From assembly GCF_037975245.1 (NCBI RefSeq), contig NC_092580.1, positions 2,323,501-2,387,500 of the forward strand: a DNA stretch of 64,000 nucleotides, read 5' to 3'. Position 1 is the first letter of the stretch; each line of letters starts with the position of its first letter. The notes under the pieces were generated by a model, which saw only the letters and a list, made by a program, of their open reading frames with translations, searched no databases and was not told the origin of the DNA. This document shows, piece by piece, positions 41,401-51,900 of the stretch. This DNA comes from Apostichopus japonicus (taxonomy: Eukaryota; Echinodermata; Holothuroidea; Aspidochirotida; Stichopodidae). The position numbers and the translations under genes are program-made.

Positions 41401-42871
41401 ATCTCATTCCAAATGTAAATTATCAAAATAGTATTCCCTATATTTGAATCAAGCTCAAACTTTGTTCATAAAAATGTTGTTATACATAGCACCTGCAGAA
41501 GATATGCATAATAAAGAATCATTCGGAGCGCTTACTATTAAATAGAAAAACCATATCGTCATGAAACGCGTGAACGACTCTAAGGATGCCAACTGTTGTG
41601 AGATTAAATTCCCAGTGAGTTCGAAAGTGTTAAAAATTCAACATTTTAGCGGGCTCTTTCGGTCACTGTGACGCCCGACTTGGTTAGGGTATTTTCTGTA
41701 ATCTTCTTACGGTTTCTGTATGGAATCTAACTGTATCGTCTCATGTATGTAGTGTCACTAAATGGTAATTTTTAAACAACCCTCCGAGTTATATAAAGCG
41801 AACGATCAAACAGTTTGTAGATCATTTTTTAGGCTGTAGGAAATGGCACCTCCTAATAACTAGCATTTATGGTTAAAGGCAAATATGACGTCAAATACTA
41901 CTGTAAATTTGAATAGTTTCCGAGAATTACGTCTGCTAAAAGTTTTGATGATTTATTAATGGGTGGGTCGTGATGCAAGAATATCGACGGAGAAGAAAAA
42001 GCTATTAGAAATTTTAGTTGTGGCGAATGGTTCACTTTGTAATAAAAGCTTATTGAGTTCTTTTTTAATGTAGATTGATAGACTGACTATAATCAAGCGT
42101 CGTTTTTAAGCAGTGAAATGAAAGTCATATTTTTTGCTTTAACATGCATGAATTCATCAATGACATAAGTTGATCTTTCTCCATCATTTGGTAAAATTAT
42201 CTATCAAATTGTTGCATTTTGGGATCTGATTTTGAATAATGTATACTCGACGGTATGTTTGATAAAACTGTCGGCCAAAACGCAAACACCTGGCTTGGCT
42301 TAGAATATGGAGATGAATATATAATAATAATATATCTTGATGATCGCATTATTAAATAAAATAACTCTTTCCCTTTTCTTTTTTTTTCTTTCCGTAGATC
42401 GCCTTTTTCTCTCTTTCGGTTATATGTCTTTTCGTTAGCTCCATCGCCAGTGCCTTTTGCGGCATCCAAACACGCCTCATTTCCAACATTCTTTCTAACA
42501 CAGCTTCACCCTGTGAAAGCGTGAATGGTGACTGTATCTGCTCTCGCCAGATAAATTCAGACTACACCAGGGTGCACGTCTTCGAAAATATCATATACTG
42601 TCAGAGTTTTCTGATTAATTTACGGACGTATATGTACATACAATGTTCCCTGAATGCGATGGGTGCGTTTGCGTCCTTTTTCGCGGCCATGTTGATGTGG
42701 AGACGACGTTACGCGGAATTCCACTCTGGATTAAGGTTTTATTCTTACAGTGCAGCATTGCCCAGCAGACCATGGGAGGACAGATATAAACCACAGTATA
42801 TGAATGGCAATCTACCGAATGGTATAGCAGAAGAACTGGCCGGCGAAAAGGACACACCGCCACATAGATGA
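18388..42871 (+). CDS. Four-pass membrane protein, TMEM255/FAM189(ENTREP)/MS4A-like tetraspan (3 coding exons)
   Basis: Joining 18388-18771, 27542-27628 and 42398-42871 gives 314 residues with every junction in phase 0. The N-terminal cytosolic tail (1-85) is Ser/Arg rich. Predicted membrane spans are about 88-112, 122-142 (PYWAGIV then LLLTGGVGLYF), 158-180 and 236-257. The loop between spans 3 and 4 (181-235) holds several cysteines (196, 203, 205, 225), and the tail is short and polar. A proline-tryptophan-alanine-glycine motif at the second span followed by a glycine-rich helix is seen in FAM189/ENTREP proteins, and the topology also fits TMEM255 and MS4A. Function is not deducible; such proteins often act as adaptors or scaffolds in membranes. 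The start is the first ATG of the frame and has G at -3. Introns are 8.8 and 14.8 kb. Confidence 0.72.
23590..23623 (+). repeat. C13-A21 homopolymer junction
   Basis: Thirteen cytosines are followed directly by twenty-one adenines. The A tract could be the tail of an old retroposed sequence lying at about 23400-23590, where two related GGGGTACTCTTG-type units and a short GGGGC/GCCCC hairpin are visible. I cannot define its ends. Confidence 0.5.
24986..25072 (+). repeat. Polypyrimidine CCCTCT low-complexity tract
   Basis: About 85 bp of almost uninterrupted C and T in CCCTC/CCTCT words on the + strand. It is a simple repeat, and the open frame across it is not a gene. Confidence 0.8.
27542..27628 (+). 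CDS. Tetraspan exon 2 (residues 129-157)
   Basis: This 87-bp exon follows the acceptor TTTCTCTTTACATCCTTACAG and precedes donor GTAAGT. It encodes 29 residues that complete span 2 and a strongly basic cytosolic turn (AIKRGIYERSRRGVFIK). It keeps phase 0 on both sides, so it joins exons 1 and 3 without a shift. Confidence 0.72.
29382..29466. repeat. (TA)n microsatellite
   Basis: About 85 bp of pure TA. The flanks (ACGCATTTC on the left, GCATGATG on the right) are only loosely complementary, so it is not a clear palindrome like those at 3.3 and 6.5 kb. Confidence 0.9.
31750..32850. repeat. 33-bp minisatellite (about 1.1 kb)
   Basis: About 33 imperfect units built on GATGGGATGGGATATATAC followed by GGTATACTAAATGCA. 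Variants swap ACGG/ACAG, CTAAATG/CTCAATG/CTTAATG, and five-base gains or losses of GATGG. Because the unit is 33 bp and stop-free in several frames, long open frames appear on both strands with 11-residue periodicity. I treat these as non-coding. Confidence 0.92.
35811..35966. repeat. 24-bp minisatellite, about six units
   Basis: Units of roughly 24 bp, consensus GAGCATGTGGGGATAACTAT plus AAGG, repeat about six times with single-base changes and a shortened last unit. Confidence 0.88.
36283..36645. mobile_element. Foldback MITE copy 1 (363 bp)
   Basis: It is about 98% identical by eye to 49371-49733, in the same orientation. The right half has 47-bp inverted repeats at 36471-36517 and 36590-36636 (outer end GGGGTTAATCAACGGTCTAG). 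Between them sits a second hairpin, GATGCAC with GTGCATC enclosing GGGC and GCCC. The word TTAATCCTGTGAGTAACGCA also occurs in the left half, so the arm motif is present three times. No reading frame is present. Confidence 0.85.
37070..37160. repeat. Dispersed repeat remnant with CCTGACGTTTCGATCCTAGC
   Basis: The string GCCTGACGTTTCGATCC TAGCAGG followed by a T-rich stretch resembles a repeat I have seen dispersed in several marine invertebrate genomes. That resemblance is from memory and unverified. A shorter related word, GAAACGTCA, occurs in opposite sense at about 48450. Confidence 0.35.
37597..37881 (-). pseudogene. Possible transposon-derived exon or first exon of an unrecognised gene
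   Basis: A minus-strand frame of about 94 residues begins MAAPMSSDEML just downstream of a CCATATTGG-type element and ends with GYHTECYKRF before a stop. The spacing of a SW..F motif and a terminal H-x-x-C-Y-x-R-F resembles an N-terminal domain that recurs in many uncharacterised, repeat-associated proteins of marine invertebrates. The first Cys pair expected for such a module is absent here. The frame closes at the point where that family normally continues. A strong donor (GTGAGT) lies about 80 bp further on but in another frame. It may be a decayed copy or a real first exon; I cannot tell which. Confidence 0.35.
37971..38037 (-). repeat. tRNA-Gly(UCC)-like SINE head or tRNA pseudogene
   Basis: Read on the minus strand, this 67-nt segment has an A-box-like TAGCTCAGTGC, an anticodon region TGCCTTCCAATCA that matches the usual tRNA-Gly(UCC) arm, and a B box GGTTCGAGTC. 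The ends GAGTG and CACTC can pair as an acceptor stem. The T and D stems do not pair well, so it is not a functional tRNA. An intact polymerase III promoter pair suggests a tRNA-derived SINE. Confidence 0.6.
39255..39598. repeat. 41-bp minisatellite, about eight units
   Basis: Units of about 41 bp contain GAGTGTATGCGAGGTCACTA followed by CCACCC and TTTTGTGTATGTA. Eight copies carry single-base changes and small gains or losses. As 41 is not a multiple of three, the frame across the array cycles through all three phases and is not coding. Confidence 0.9.
42398..42871 (+). CDS. Tetraspan exon 3 (residues 158-314 and stop)
   Basis: It follows a strong pyrimidine tract ending CTTTCCGTAG and runs to TGA at 42869-42871. 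It encodes span 3 (IAFFSLSVICLFVSSIASAF), a Cys-containing loop, span 4 (about residues 236-257) and a C-terminal tail beginning with an Arg triplet that marks the cytosolic side. I did not find a clear AATAAA in the next kilobase. Confidence 0.72.
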   Translation: MAFFSLSVICLFVSSIASAFCGIQTRLISNILSNTASPCESVNGDCICSRQINSDYTRVHVFENIIYCQSFLINLRTYMYIQCSLNAMGAFASFFAAMLMWRRRYAEFHSGLRFYSYSAALPSRPWEDRYKPQYMNGNLPNGIAEELAGEKDTPPHR

Positions 42872-45800
42872 ACACAATCGTCATTTATTTTATGCCAGTA
42901 TTATTACGAATGACAGAATCACAGTTCTGCACAAGGAGTGGGCTTCCGATAGGTCGATCTTGAAGTACCAGTGCAAATGACAGCCTGTGTTTGAATTAGA
43001 GGCGAGAGAAACACAAACTTAATTAATGAGGGAGTAAAACGGAGGCCATTGATATAAAACGGAAGCAACTTTGCTAGAGTATATATTCTCAGCGATAGTT
43101 AGCCAATCCATGGTCCGTGAAGACTTCTCATTAGAAATAATTACATTGAAAGAGTCATCCACGGTATAATGTAATACGAAAGAATAGACTGGCAGTCTCC
43201 TGCCCTCAAACAACAAGGACTGGACAGTAATCAGGGATTGGTCCAGGGTTTTATAAAGGAGGGGTAGCTGAAGCCAACTCTTATGTAGGGGACTGGGGCC
43301 CGGCCCTCATGAATTTTTTAGAAAAATGCAGATGACAAATAATATATTCCGGGCATATTTTGGCTATAAATTATGTCCGAATCTTTGATTAGGTCTAAAC
43401 ACAAGTTTGTGCCGAATGTTACTTTTGAGTTTTTACGGGTGAGGAGGGAGGGGGGGGGGCTGCAAATATTCTACACACTTGTACAAAAACAAATTCTCCG
43501 ATGAGACTGTAAAGCCCTTTGCACGGATAACGTACGTGCCTAGCTGTCGTTGACAGTGACTTATGACATGGTAAATGGTGTTTAGTTAATCAATCTAAAC
43601 GTATATATAAAGAAATCTTCAATTGTGATATTTTAACCTGAAGTGGTTTAAATGATCCAAGACTTCTGATGAACAAAGAAAAACATACGTTTAAATGATA
43701 TCACTATTCGCTTCGGCAATTACAATAACTACTTTTTAATCTTTGCTTTTTAACTAAAAATTACTTTATTTCAACAATCACTGTCTTTCTTTAATTTTTT
43801 TATGCGTAGTTTTACCACAAAAGACTTGCATTTACAGGATACATGATTGATTTGGGTTGTCTGCGAATTGAAATAAGTTTATATTTCGTTATTATTATTC
43901 TTATTATAAAGTGCACTCATAAAATTAGTATCGAACGTTTATAAACTTTTTTTAAGTTACAATTGCTTTTGTGGGGTACTTTTAAATTGCAGAGACAAAT
44001 GCTCAGCATAAGTAGTCTGGATTTCTATATGAAAGTATCTCAATGATACAAGGGGAACCTCGTAACCACATATTGGTGAATGCTTAATGTATTTTATGCT
44101 AATTCTGATGGTCCTGATAGTAAGCCGGGTAGACGTTAATTATACGTTAATCGGACCTGTCCGTAAAATGTTCTTTAACACTCCCGTTGTGCATGAAAAC
44201 CACTCGTTACTATCAGATATTTACTGACTTTTGTAGCATTACAGCGCTTCATAACCTCTATACGCTGCATGGTGCATTTGACAGTATTTCTATATAGTCT
44301 AGTATTTCATCATAAATAGTTGCGCCTGCATTCATATAGTGTTCATATGCATTCGTTTCATTTTAATTAACTGTTTCCTAAGGGGGCACTGAGAGGGCAT
44401 GATGTGACGTGATAAGAATTCAATATACTTATGTTGGCGTCACATAAGGCAGGTTTCTTTTCCTTTTTGTCGAAGCCCTCTGGACGAATAATGTTCCAAT
44501 CAAATTCCCTGAAAGAGTTTGGAATTATTTACTCTTTACTCTCGACTGATGTCTGTCTCACATAATGTGTACGGCTTGATCGATTAATATTCTCCTGTTA
44601 GAGACCATGGACTTCACTTTACCTGTCAAAGTTGTGGTTCGGATAGGAACAGAAGTAGTAATTATCTTCGAAAACGAACGGATTTTACTCTCTTATGCTT
44701 GTGCAACTTATACTTGTCACTTAAGATTCAACTTCATAACATCACCAAACATCCAAGTTAGATGGTGAGCCTGGAGGGTACGTTGAGAGGGTGGGGTAAC
44801 TTAGGACAGATACAAGAGGAATTGCAATTCAGCATGCGTCCGTTTTTTTTTATTAACTATTTTAGCATGATTGTGTGGATGCTGTTGATGTCCTATATTA
44901 CAATATTGGATAAATATACCGCCTTCATGTGAGACGTACGCAACACAATGGACAATTAATATCACAGAAAAACCAACAGAAGCTTGAAAAGTACCTGTCA
45001 TAAAGACAGACAGGTATGGCGCTCTTCGAAGTTATCGAGACTGTAGATAAAATGCTTTGAGCAATTCTTGACATTACATCATCGATGACAATGCTCATTT
45101 TAAAATATTGAAGTTCTTAACATGAATTAATTGTGTTTAATAACAGCATGTTTAATGTTCACCCTTAGAACATTGAAAAGGAAAACCCCTAGAGGCACTA
45201 TGACATCACAAATTAGCAAAATGGCATTTCACTGACACAACTTTGAAACCGTTCTCTATCTTAGAAACGGAGCAACTTTGTTCATAACAAACATCTCATT
45301 CAAGAAAATGATGTGAGTTGGATCTTGCTTCTTATTTAATCAAGCTTTAATTTGATCCTTTTTTACATAATCGAGTGACAACTGAAGACAAAAGTAATCA
45401 ATGAGGCATCTTCAAACACAGATGACATGCGGTACCATGGGGGGGGGGGATGACATGGGGTATATGGCATGAGGCACCATGAGGCGAGGCATGCATAGCA
45501 TGAGGCGACATGAGGCGCACATGGCATGATGCACCATGAGGCGTATATGGCAAGATGCACCATAATGCATACATGGTACATGAGGCTCTTTTAACAAGAG
45601 TCACCACGATGTATTAATGGCACCACGCGCCATGAGGCGAGGCAAGCATAGCATTAGGTGATATGAGGCGCGCATGGCATAATGCACCATGAGGCGTATA
45701 TGGCATGATGCACCATGAGGCGTATATGGCATGAGGTACCATAATGCATACAACGGTACGAGGCGCCATGAGGCATAATGAGGAGTCCATGGCTTGACAC

Positions 45801-46858
45801 ACCACCAGGCATACATGGTACGAGGCGCCATGTAGGGTATGAGGCGCCGTGAGTCGTGCATGTATGAGACACAATGATGTGTACATGGCTATGAAAGAAC
45901 GATCATTTGATCCGCTCTTCGAATGAACCAATAACGCCATATAACATAGTAACCATGTATAAATCTCATACTGTGTACGTATTCGCTGTATAATATGACG
46001 AAAATCAGTGCATTTGTGGGCCGGTATCCGATCGAATAACAGAATATACCTTCCTCAAGTAAACAGTTAAGAGGGAAACTTGTATAGTTACATAGGAAAT
46101 ATGGTTCATCGTCAACGAAATATTGATTATGTGTTTTATGGAAGGGTGTTTTGTGTGTCAAATGGTATGAGGGTGCTCAGGTTTAGTTCAAGAAAGACTT
46201 TTGGGATGACGTCATATGATTATTATTCATTCTTCTTGCATTCTTTTATATTTATATCATGTATGTTTGATAAATGTGACAACGCTCACGTGCATGATGA
46301 TGTTGATCATGTCATAACAGATATGTTGGAGAGATATATCATGAATTGGTACATCTGTAGTATTTTTTATTAATATATCCAATTGGTCCTATTTTTGGCA
46401 TAAAACTTATGTAATTCATATATGATTGTGGTTCGGGTTATAAATATTTTATTCATCGGTATAGCGGGTCAACACATCAAAAGGTATTATAATATATAAC
46501 GAAGAACTTTATATGCGTGCTAATATTTAGTTATGGGAATTCCTTATATCATATATAGTGCCCATTTTCTCGATAGGAAAGCATTTAATCAGAAGCAGTT
46601 ACGTAACTACGTCATATCCACAATACCTAACGTATTGGCAAAATCTCCATTGATTTATGAGGAATATTTCTCTGAGCTTTGGTACTTTATACAAAACTTG
46701 CATTTTCTTGAATAAACGAATTTCAAAACGAGTTGTGTGAATCAACGTGTCGTACTTTCATTCCCCTGTTTTCACTACACTTTTATCAAACTATCCGTGT
46801 TGTTTAGGGTTCGTTTGACTCTAAAATTCCTCTCAAACATGACAGTCTACACCCCGAT
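42872..46858. other. 3' region of tetraspan gene then intergenic DNA
   Basis: The 3' UTR of the tetraspan gene lies somewhere after 42871. A GC-rich stretch at 43230-43320 and a poly-G tract at 43450-43461 are visible. Apart from the minisatellite at 45430-45870 I see no gene or transposon. Confidence 0.45.
45430..45870. repeat. Degenerate 26-27-bp minisatellite
   Basis: Units of CCATGAGGCGTATATGGCAT plus GATGCA recur about 16 times with much drift, including GGCGAGGCATGCATAG variants. The overlapping minus-strand frames rich in Met, His and Cys are by-products of the repeat. Confidence 0.85.
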
Positions 46859-47170
46859 ACACAGAGAGAACACAGTAAACTACTCTTCATCTTTGAGGTT
46901 TTTTGTACCAGAGTAAAAACTGGACCGTGCTATAAATCAGTAGCATGTGCTATTAGGATGACAGTAAGAACTGAGGATATGTGTAACCGTAACAAATCCA
47001 GCTTGATTCATTTGTTGGGATTACACAAATCCTCAGTACTTACTGTAAACCTAATAGCGGCATGCTACCGATTTATTAGCACAATCCGGTATTTGGTATG
47101 TGCCTATTTGGTGTATTTGGTACATGGTACAAAACTTTAAGATTTACAGTAGTTACTGTAATCTCTGTGT
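46859..47170. mobile_element. 312-bp foldback element with about 150-bp imperfect arms
   Basis: The two halves are reverse complements along most of their length. ACACAGAGA at 46859 pairs with TCTCTGTGT ending at 47170. TTTGTACCA pairs with TGGTACAAA, GTGCTATAAATC with GATTTATTAGCAC, ACAGTAAG with CTTACTGT, and CTGAGGAT with ATCCTCAG. The inner loop is at about 47000-47010. It has no coding capacity. It is a long-hairpin MITE or a hairpin-RNA source; no target duplication is obvious. Confidence 0.8.
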
Positions 47171-47223
47171 GAATCAGTTGCAGTATAGGTTGCTCGGTTT
47201 TCGTCCCAGACACTTTGAATCAG

Positions 47224-47245
47224 ATAAAATAAAATAAAATAAAAT
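47224..47245 (+). repeat. (AAAAT)n microsatellite
   Basis: About four copies of a five-base A4T unit. Confidence 0.85.
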
Positions 47246-49010
47246 GCATTCTTCAATTTTGGTGGAATACAGCAAGGAAATTGCATTGTGCAGGCATATT
47301 GTCTCGGTCCCATTAGGCCGATCTGTGAATTTCTCCGTACAGTTTACTTACTGGTAGAGCTTATAATTAAGCACTTCACAATTTCTTCAAATAAAGTCTC
47401 CGCGATGGAAACGTTAAGGTACCATCAAAATGTTATAAGAAAATTTATGTAAATATGTTAACAACATCCAACACAATAATAAATTGTTCAGATAATGTCT
47501 TAACAATTTAAAAAAAAAATATCAAATTCCTTGAATCTAATAAGGAATCTAATGTAAAATAAGAAAGAGTGTCATAGATTTATCAATTTTGTAGCAAAAT
47601 AATAACTTGGTTACCTAATATATTTCACCAATTCACCAATTCAACATTTTTTTAGCAAAATGATAAATTGATCACTGACAAATCTCGTCAATACAAAACT
47701 TTGCAAAAAAAAAAAGAAGATTAATTACGCTCACATCAGAATCAAAACGTACAAATTTACCTTTTGTTGAAAATAATATCAACATTGGTAGCGGTTTTGA
47801 AAAAAATAATTGAAGAAGACATAAAGGCCAATTAATCTTTCGTTAACTTTAAATTATACTTGTCTGTTTTCACACCCATAAAACTAGTGTTATATATACG
47901 CACTCTGAACTTACGAGAGTAACAAACTTAACATTCAAGTGTAATACTTGTGTATTGTGAAATTTGTTAGGATTCTCGAAAAGGAAACTTGATTTAATCT
48001 CATGGGAGACTATCAGTTTGCAACCAGCAATATTTTACTTAAATATTAGATTATTGTTTGCCGAAGATGAGAAAAGATCAGTATATACTACTCGATCATG
48101 ATCTGATTCAATATGTTCTCATGTTACGAATCTCTCGACCGCTTGCAAACTCCTATACTACAGACACTGAAGTATGTCGGGTCGACAGCTTCTGAAATGA
48201 GGATGAATTCCGAGATGTATCTATGGAGTGTGATTCTGACCTCGTGGAGTACCTTCAACCAATGTGTTGCATTAGAATAACCATTGAAGGTACATGTTAC
48301 TTATGCGTTTGCTTTTTCTGGTTCCACTCCCTCTCTGTGATCAAGGGGGGGGGGGTACATTAACCATGTTTACAAGGGGTTGTTGACCGATTTCGAAACC
48401 GGCTAGCAATTTAGAGACCGACTTCAGTGATTGGCGGAGAAAAGTTGCGAAACGTCAACCAACAAACGCGGTAATATGTTATGCAATTACAACTGCACAC
48501 TGGTATTAACTGGAAGTATACAGAAAGTGGGGGGGGGGGGGGGGACTACACAGTTTCTGCATCGATCTTACATATTTCTTGTTCTCTCGTTGCGAGTTTA
48601 AAGCACAAACATACATACGAGAAAGAGGAATTAACTATGTCTCCGGAATGTATTAGAAGGCCTAGATGGGGTCCAGGGGCCAAATCCCCGTGATGCTGAA
48701 ACGTTCTTATGTATTTGTATTTCTTGTAATTCGCTCGTAACGACTTTACTAGCAGAAACACACATATCAGAACGAGGAATAGCCTATATTTCTCTGGATT
48801 TTTTTCTAAAAGCCCTGGTGGGGCCTGCTGGTGACTTCAGCTGCAGCGTTTGCAGATATTTCTTGTTCTCTCGGAAGCAATTTAAATCACAGAAGTACAT
48901 TTCTGAGGGGATAACCTTTTCCTTCAAAGTCCCAATAGGTATATAGCAGTTTGTCAGCCTAATAATAGCCAAATCTGGGCAAAAATTAATGTACACATAA
49001 CAGAAAAACA
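47246..49010. other. Gene-free segment with degenerate 140-150-bp duplication
   Basis: No exon is seen. At about 48565, 48708 and 48850 a block with ATTTCTTGTTCTCTCG, a TTTAAAGCAC/TTTAAATCAC-type stretch and a GAGGAAT/GAGGGGAT end recurs, suggesting three diverged tandem units. Poly-G tracts lie at 48345-48354 and 48530-48543. Confidence 0.4.
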
Positions 49011-49014
49011 AAGA

Positions 49015-49205
49015 GAATGAATTCATGTATTTTAATGCATTAGTCTATGCATGAGATAGCTTGCCCAGTTATCTTTAACAGTATAGGCAAATTCATGTAT
49101 TTTAATGCATTAGTCTATGCATGAGATAGCATTCTCAGTCATCTTTAACAGTAACTCATGTATCGTATAATGTATTAGTTCATACATGAGATAGATTGCC
49201 CAATT
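49015..49205. repeat. 70-bp tandem repeat, three units
   Basis: ATTCATGTATTTTAATGCAT starts at 49021 and again at 49091, with a diverged third unit at about 49154. Each unit contains ATGAGATAG and a short inverted pair (ATGCAT, or CATGTAT with ATACATG in the third). Confidence 0.88.
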
Positions 49206-49370
49206 CTTCAAGTTACTAAGAGCTATCCATTTGGAATTGAAGTTGAAATTCGCTTCGATACATCTATGGTTAAACATGACAAGTATATTTAAATCGTAGA
49301 GTTATAATGTAGTGTTGATATGCCGCAACTGCAGTTCAACTTGACATTGACAATGCATATATAACTATAA

Positions 49371-49733
49371 TTCATTCATACTTAGTAAAGATTCCTAAAT
49401 TCTATTGGTCCATTCAGGTCAGCTGACCGTGGTTAATCCTGTGAGTAACGCACGGTAAAATTACGGGGCATCACTTTAATAAATCTTTGGTTATATGTAA
49501 CCAAAAATGTTTTGTTTTATGATTTTCCCCCACACAAATGGTAGTGTATGAACGAACGGGGTTAATCAACGGTCTAGCGTGCGTTACTCACATGATTAAT
49601 GCACTCCGGGTGTTAATGCTATCGCTGCATGCACTCGGGCTCCGCCCTCGTGCATCGCTTGCATTATCCCCCGATCGTGCATTAATCCTGTGAGTAACGC
49701 ACGCTAGACCGTTGATTAACCCCTTATTATATA
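49371..49733. mobile_element. Foldback MITE copy 2 (363 bp)
   Basis: Direct-orientation copy of 36283-36645 with about six differences and one small length change in a T/C tract. Inverted arms are at 49558-49604 and 49677-49723. The two copies have different flanks, so they arose by mobilisation and not by segmental duplication. Confidence 0.87.
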
Positions 49734-50716
49734 ACAGACATTTCTACAAACCGTAAAGTACAAACTTGCTTTCCTGTAATGTTTACCTAATTTGATTATC
49801 AAGACACTGTTGTAAGAATCGTCAAGAAATCTATTATTACTACTATACTTCAATAACAATAGCAACCTATATGCCTCGCTTGGAATAAATTGCAATCAAA
49901 TTAAATTTCATCAAAAGTAAAGTTCTAAAGTACTTTATCAAGGTTTCGTAATATGAATGATGGGTAAACGTGTTGTTCTCGACTTGCTAACCAGTTGTTA
50001 ACCAGTGCATAGTGCTTCACGAATTATCTATGCTCAAACGGGCGGTGGGGGGGGGGGGGGGAGTGGGAGGGGAATTCTCAGTAAAATGATGAACTTTCTC
50101 AGGTTTTCTGGTGCTACTATATGGTAATAAGTGTGTGGCAAACGACGTGTTGGCTAAACACTGTTAATGAACGCATCACACGTGACATTGTCATATTATA
50201 TTCATAGGATCGTACCTGTCGTAAGGAAAACGTCTATGGCAAGTAGTTGACATATAACAGTAAACAAATGGTTACATCGCCACAGTTATGACGTGTCAGG
50301 TGCTTTGACGTGATGTTGGCCCAAACTGACAAAATGCACAATTTCAATATTAGAAATATGTCAATTAGAGAGATCACGTATATATAAGAAGAAAATACTT
50401 TCAGCTTAGGCCTTTACTTATCTTAACAATACTTCAGAGAGCAAACGTCATCAACACCAGAAAAGCATTCATCATATTCATTACTCTATGGAACTTTTAC
50501 GTAATGTCAAATTTAAGAGAGTATGGTAAGTTTAGTTTTCTCTCAAATTGCGCAATTATTATGATACGTTATTTATCAGTTAAAACACTGAGTATTAGTA
50601 TCCTTACGTAATGTGGGTTAAATGATCACCTGTTTCAGATTCAATTCACACATAACCAGAATTGTGAACGAACTAACAGCTGTCATTATCGCGTGACGTA
50701 GGATGTTCACAAAAAT

Positions 50717-50789
50717 TTGGTGAAGTGTAACGAATGAAACGAAAGTATATTTACGAATATTTGGTGAAGTGTAACGAATGAAAGGAAAT
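50717..50789. repeat. 44-bp tandem duplication
   Basis: TTGGTGAAGTGTAACGAATG begins at 50717 and again at 50761, with the second unit truncated. Nothing else in 49740-51180 is recognisable apart from a poly-G tract at 50046-50060. Confidence 0.85.
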
Positions 50790-51184
50790 AAGAACAAAGA
50801 TTCCAGGAAAAGTATCCGGAAGATGATCTTTGCCTGTTTATTTCACAAGAAGAACATTTATAGTCTTCCTCTTCAACCAATTATTGAGTGATTCATGCAA
50901 CCTTAAAGAACCTTTAAATATCTGTCATGATTTATCGATAGACTATACTATAAAAGTTGGTTTTTATTCATATCTGCGATCATTTGTGACGATGAGTTTA
51001 AACTCTATAAGAGTGTAGGTATAATCGTTTATGACGTCACCAATGATGACTAATCTATATCTGAATAGGTCACATGTTTGTAAACATCATAAGTGATACG
51101 ATTGAACACTGTAAGAATCACACCTTTTTACGTCATTATCAGTAATGTGTTAATAATTAATCTTTGTATGGAATTAGTCCACAT

Positions 51185-51900
51185 TCAACTTAGGCTAATC
51201 GTAACCATCCTTTTCAGATACTTGGACTTTTCTAAAATAACGTGGAATGAGGGACAAAAATAATGAACCAAAGTCGAATGACCCCTCCTGAACCCTGCCT
51301 GTTCATCTCCAATTAGACCTGTACAGTTAAGATACTCTTTGATACGAACGTTTAGGATTGCTGTAAGCAGCTTTTTCATGCAACTTAGCATATTAATCCC
51401 CCTATAGTTGTCTATACATCATCTTTTGAGCCCCTTCCTTTATAGATACGGTTGATAAGTCCAATCGTCCAAGAAGAGGGCGCTACACTACTAGCACATT
51501 TGAAAAGTTTTGTAACTAACAATACTACTGCAGGGGTGCAGTTTTTCAAAAATTCATGAATAATTTCATCAACCCTACACGATTTATTACTTTCAATTCA
51601 TTAATTTTGTTGGATAACTTCCTGGTCAGAAATTGCTCTATTCAGTTTGTCGTTGTTTGAGAGCATATAATGACTGACGGAAGGGTCAAAAGACTGACCA
51701 CCATCAGTATTTAAGTTACTGTCTATCACATTATATAAGTTCACTGCTGACATGAACATGGTCGACCTGTTGGTGGTTAAGATATATAGTTCGGGTTCGT
51801 TACTATTTCTTTCTTTCTTTCTTTTTGTGTGTATCTTCTTCCGCATTTCTTCGGCAGTGGAGTAAAACAAGCCGATTATGATACCTCTCGTTTTCGCCCC
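51185..51900 (-). mobile_element. Decayed non-LTR retrotransposon (LINE) reverse-transcriptase fragment
   Basis: On the minus strand the frame ending at 51185 carries LLTAILNVRIKEYL and then LIGDEQAGFRRGHST. This is the RT segment in which a conserved GxxQxGFRxGxS motif follows the first catalytic palm region in CR1/L2/Jockey-type LINEs. Upstream in other frames I can read a WTIGLI...IYKG.GSKDD segment and, near 51620, an LNRAISDQEV segment, both usual landmarks N-terminal to it. Stops and frameshifts separate the pieces, so it is a dead 5'- and 3'-truncated copy. The clade is uncertain. Confidence 0.75.

Larger units (their letters stand above)
27629..42397 (+). other. Tetraspan intron 2 (14.8 kb)
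   Basis: A very long intron from GTAAGT to TTTCCGTAG. It hosts a poly-G tract at 28000-28014, (TA)n at 29382-29466, a 33-bp minisatellite, 24-bp and 41-bp minisatellites, the first copy of a 363-bp MITE, a tRNA-like SINE head and a possible transposon-derived exon on the opposite strand. The stretches 29500-31700, 32900-35800 and 39600-42300 show nothing I can name. Confidence 0.6.

Noticed and set aside
45363-45940. Met/His/Cys-rich minus-strand frames
   Set aside because: They arise from the degenerate 26-27-bp minisatellite and appear in all three frames.
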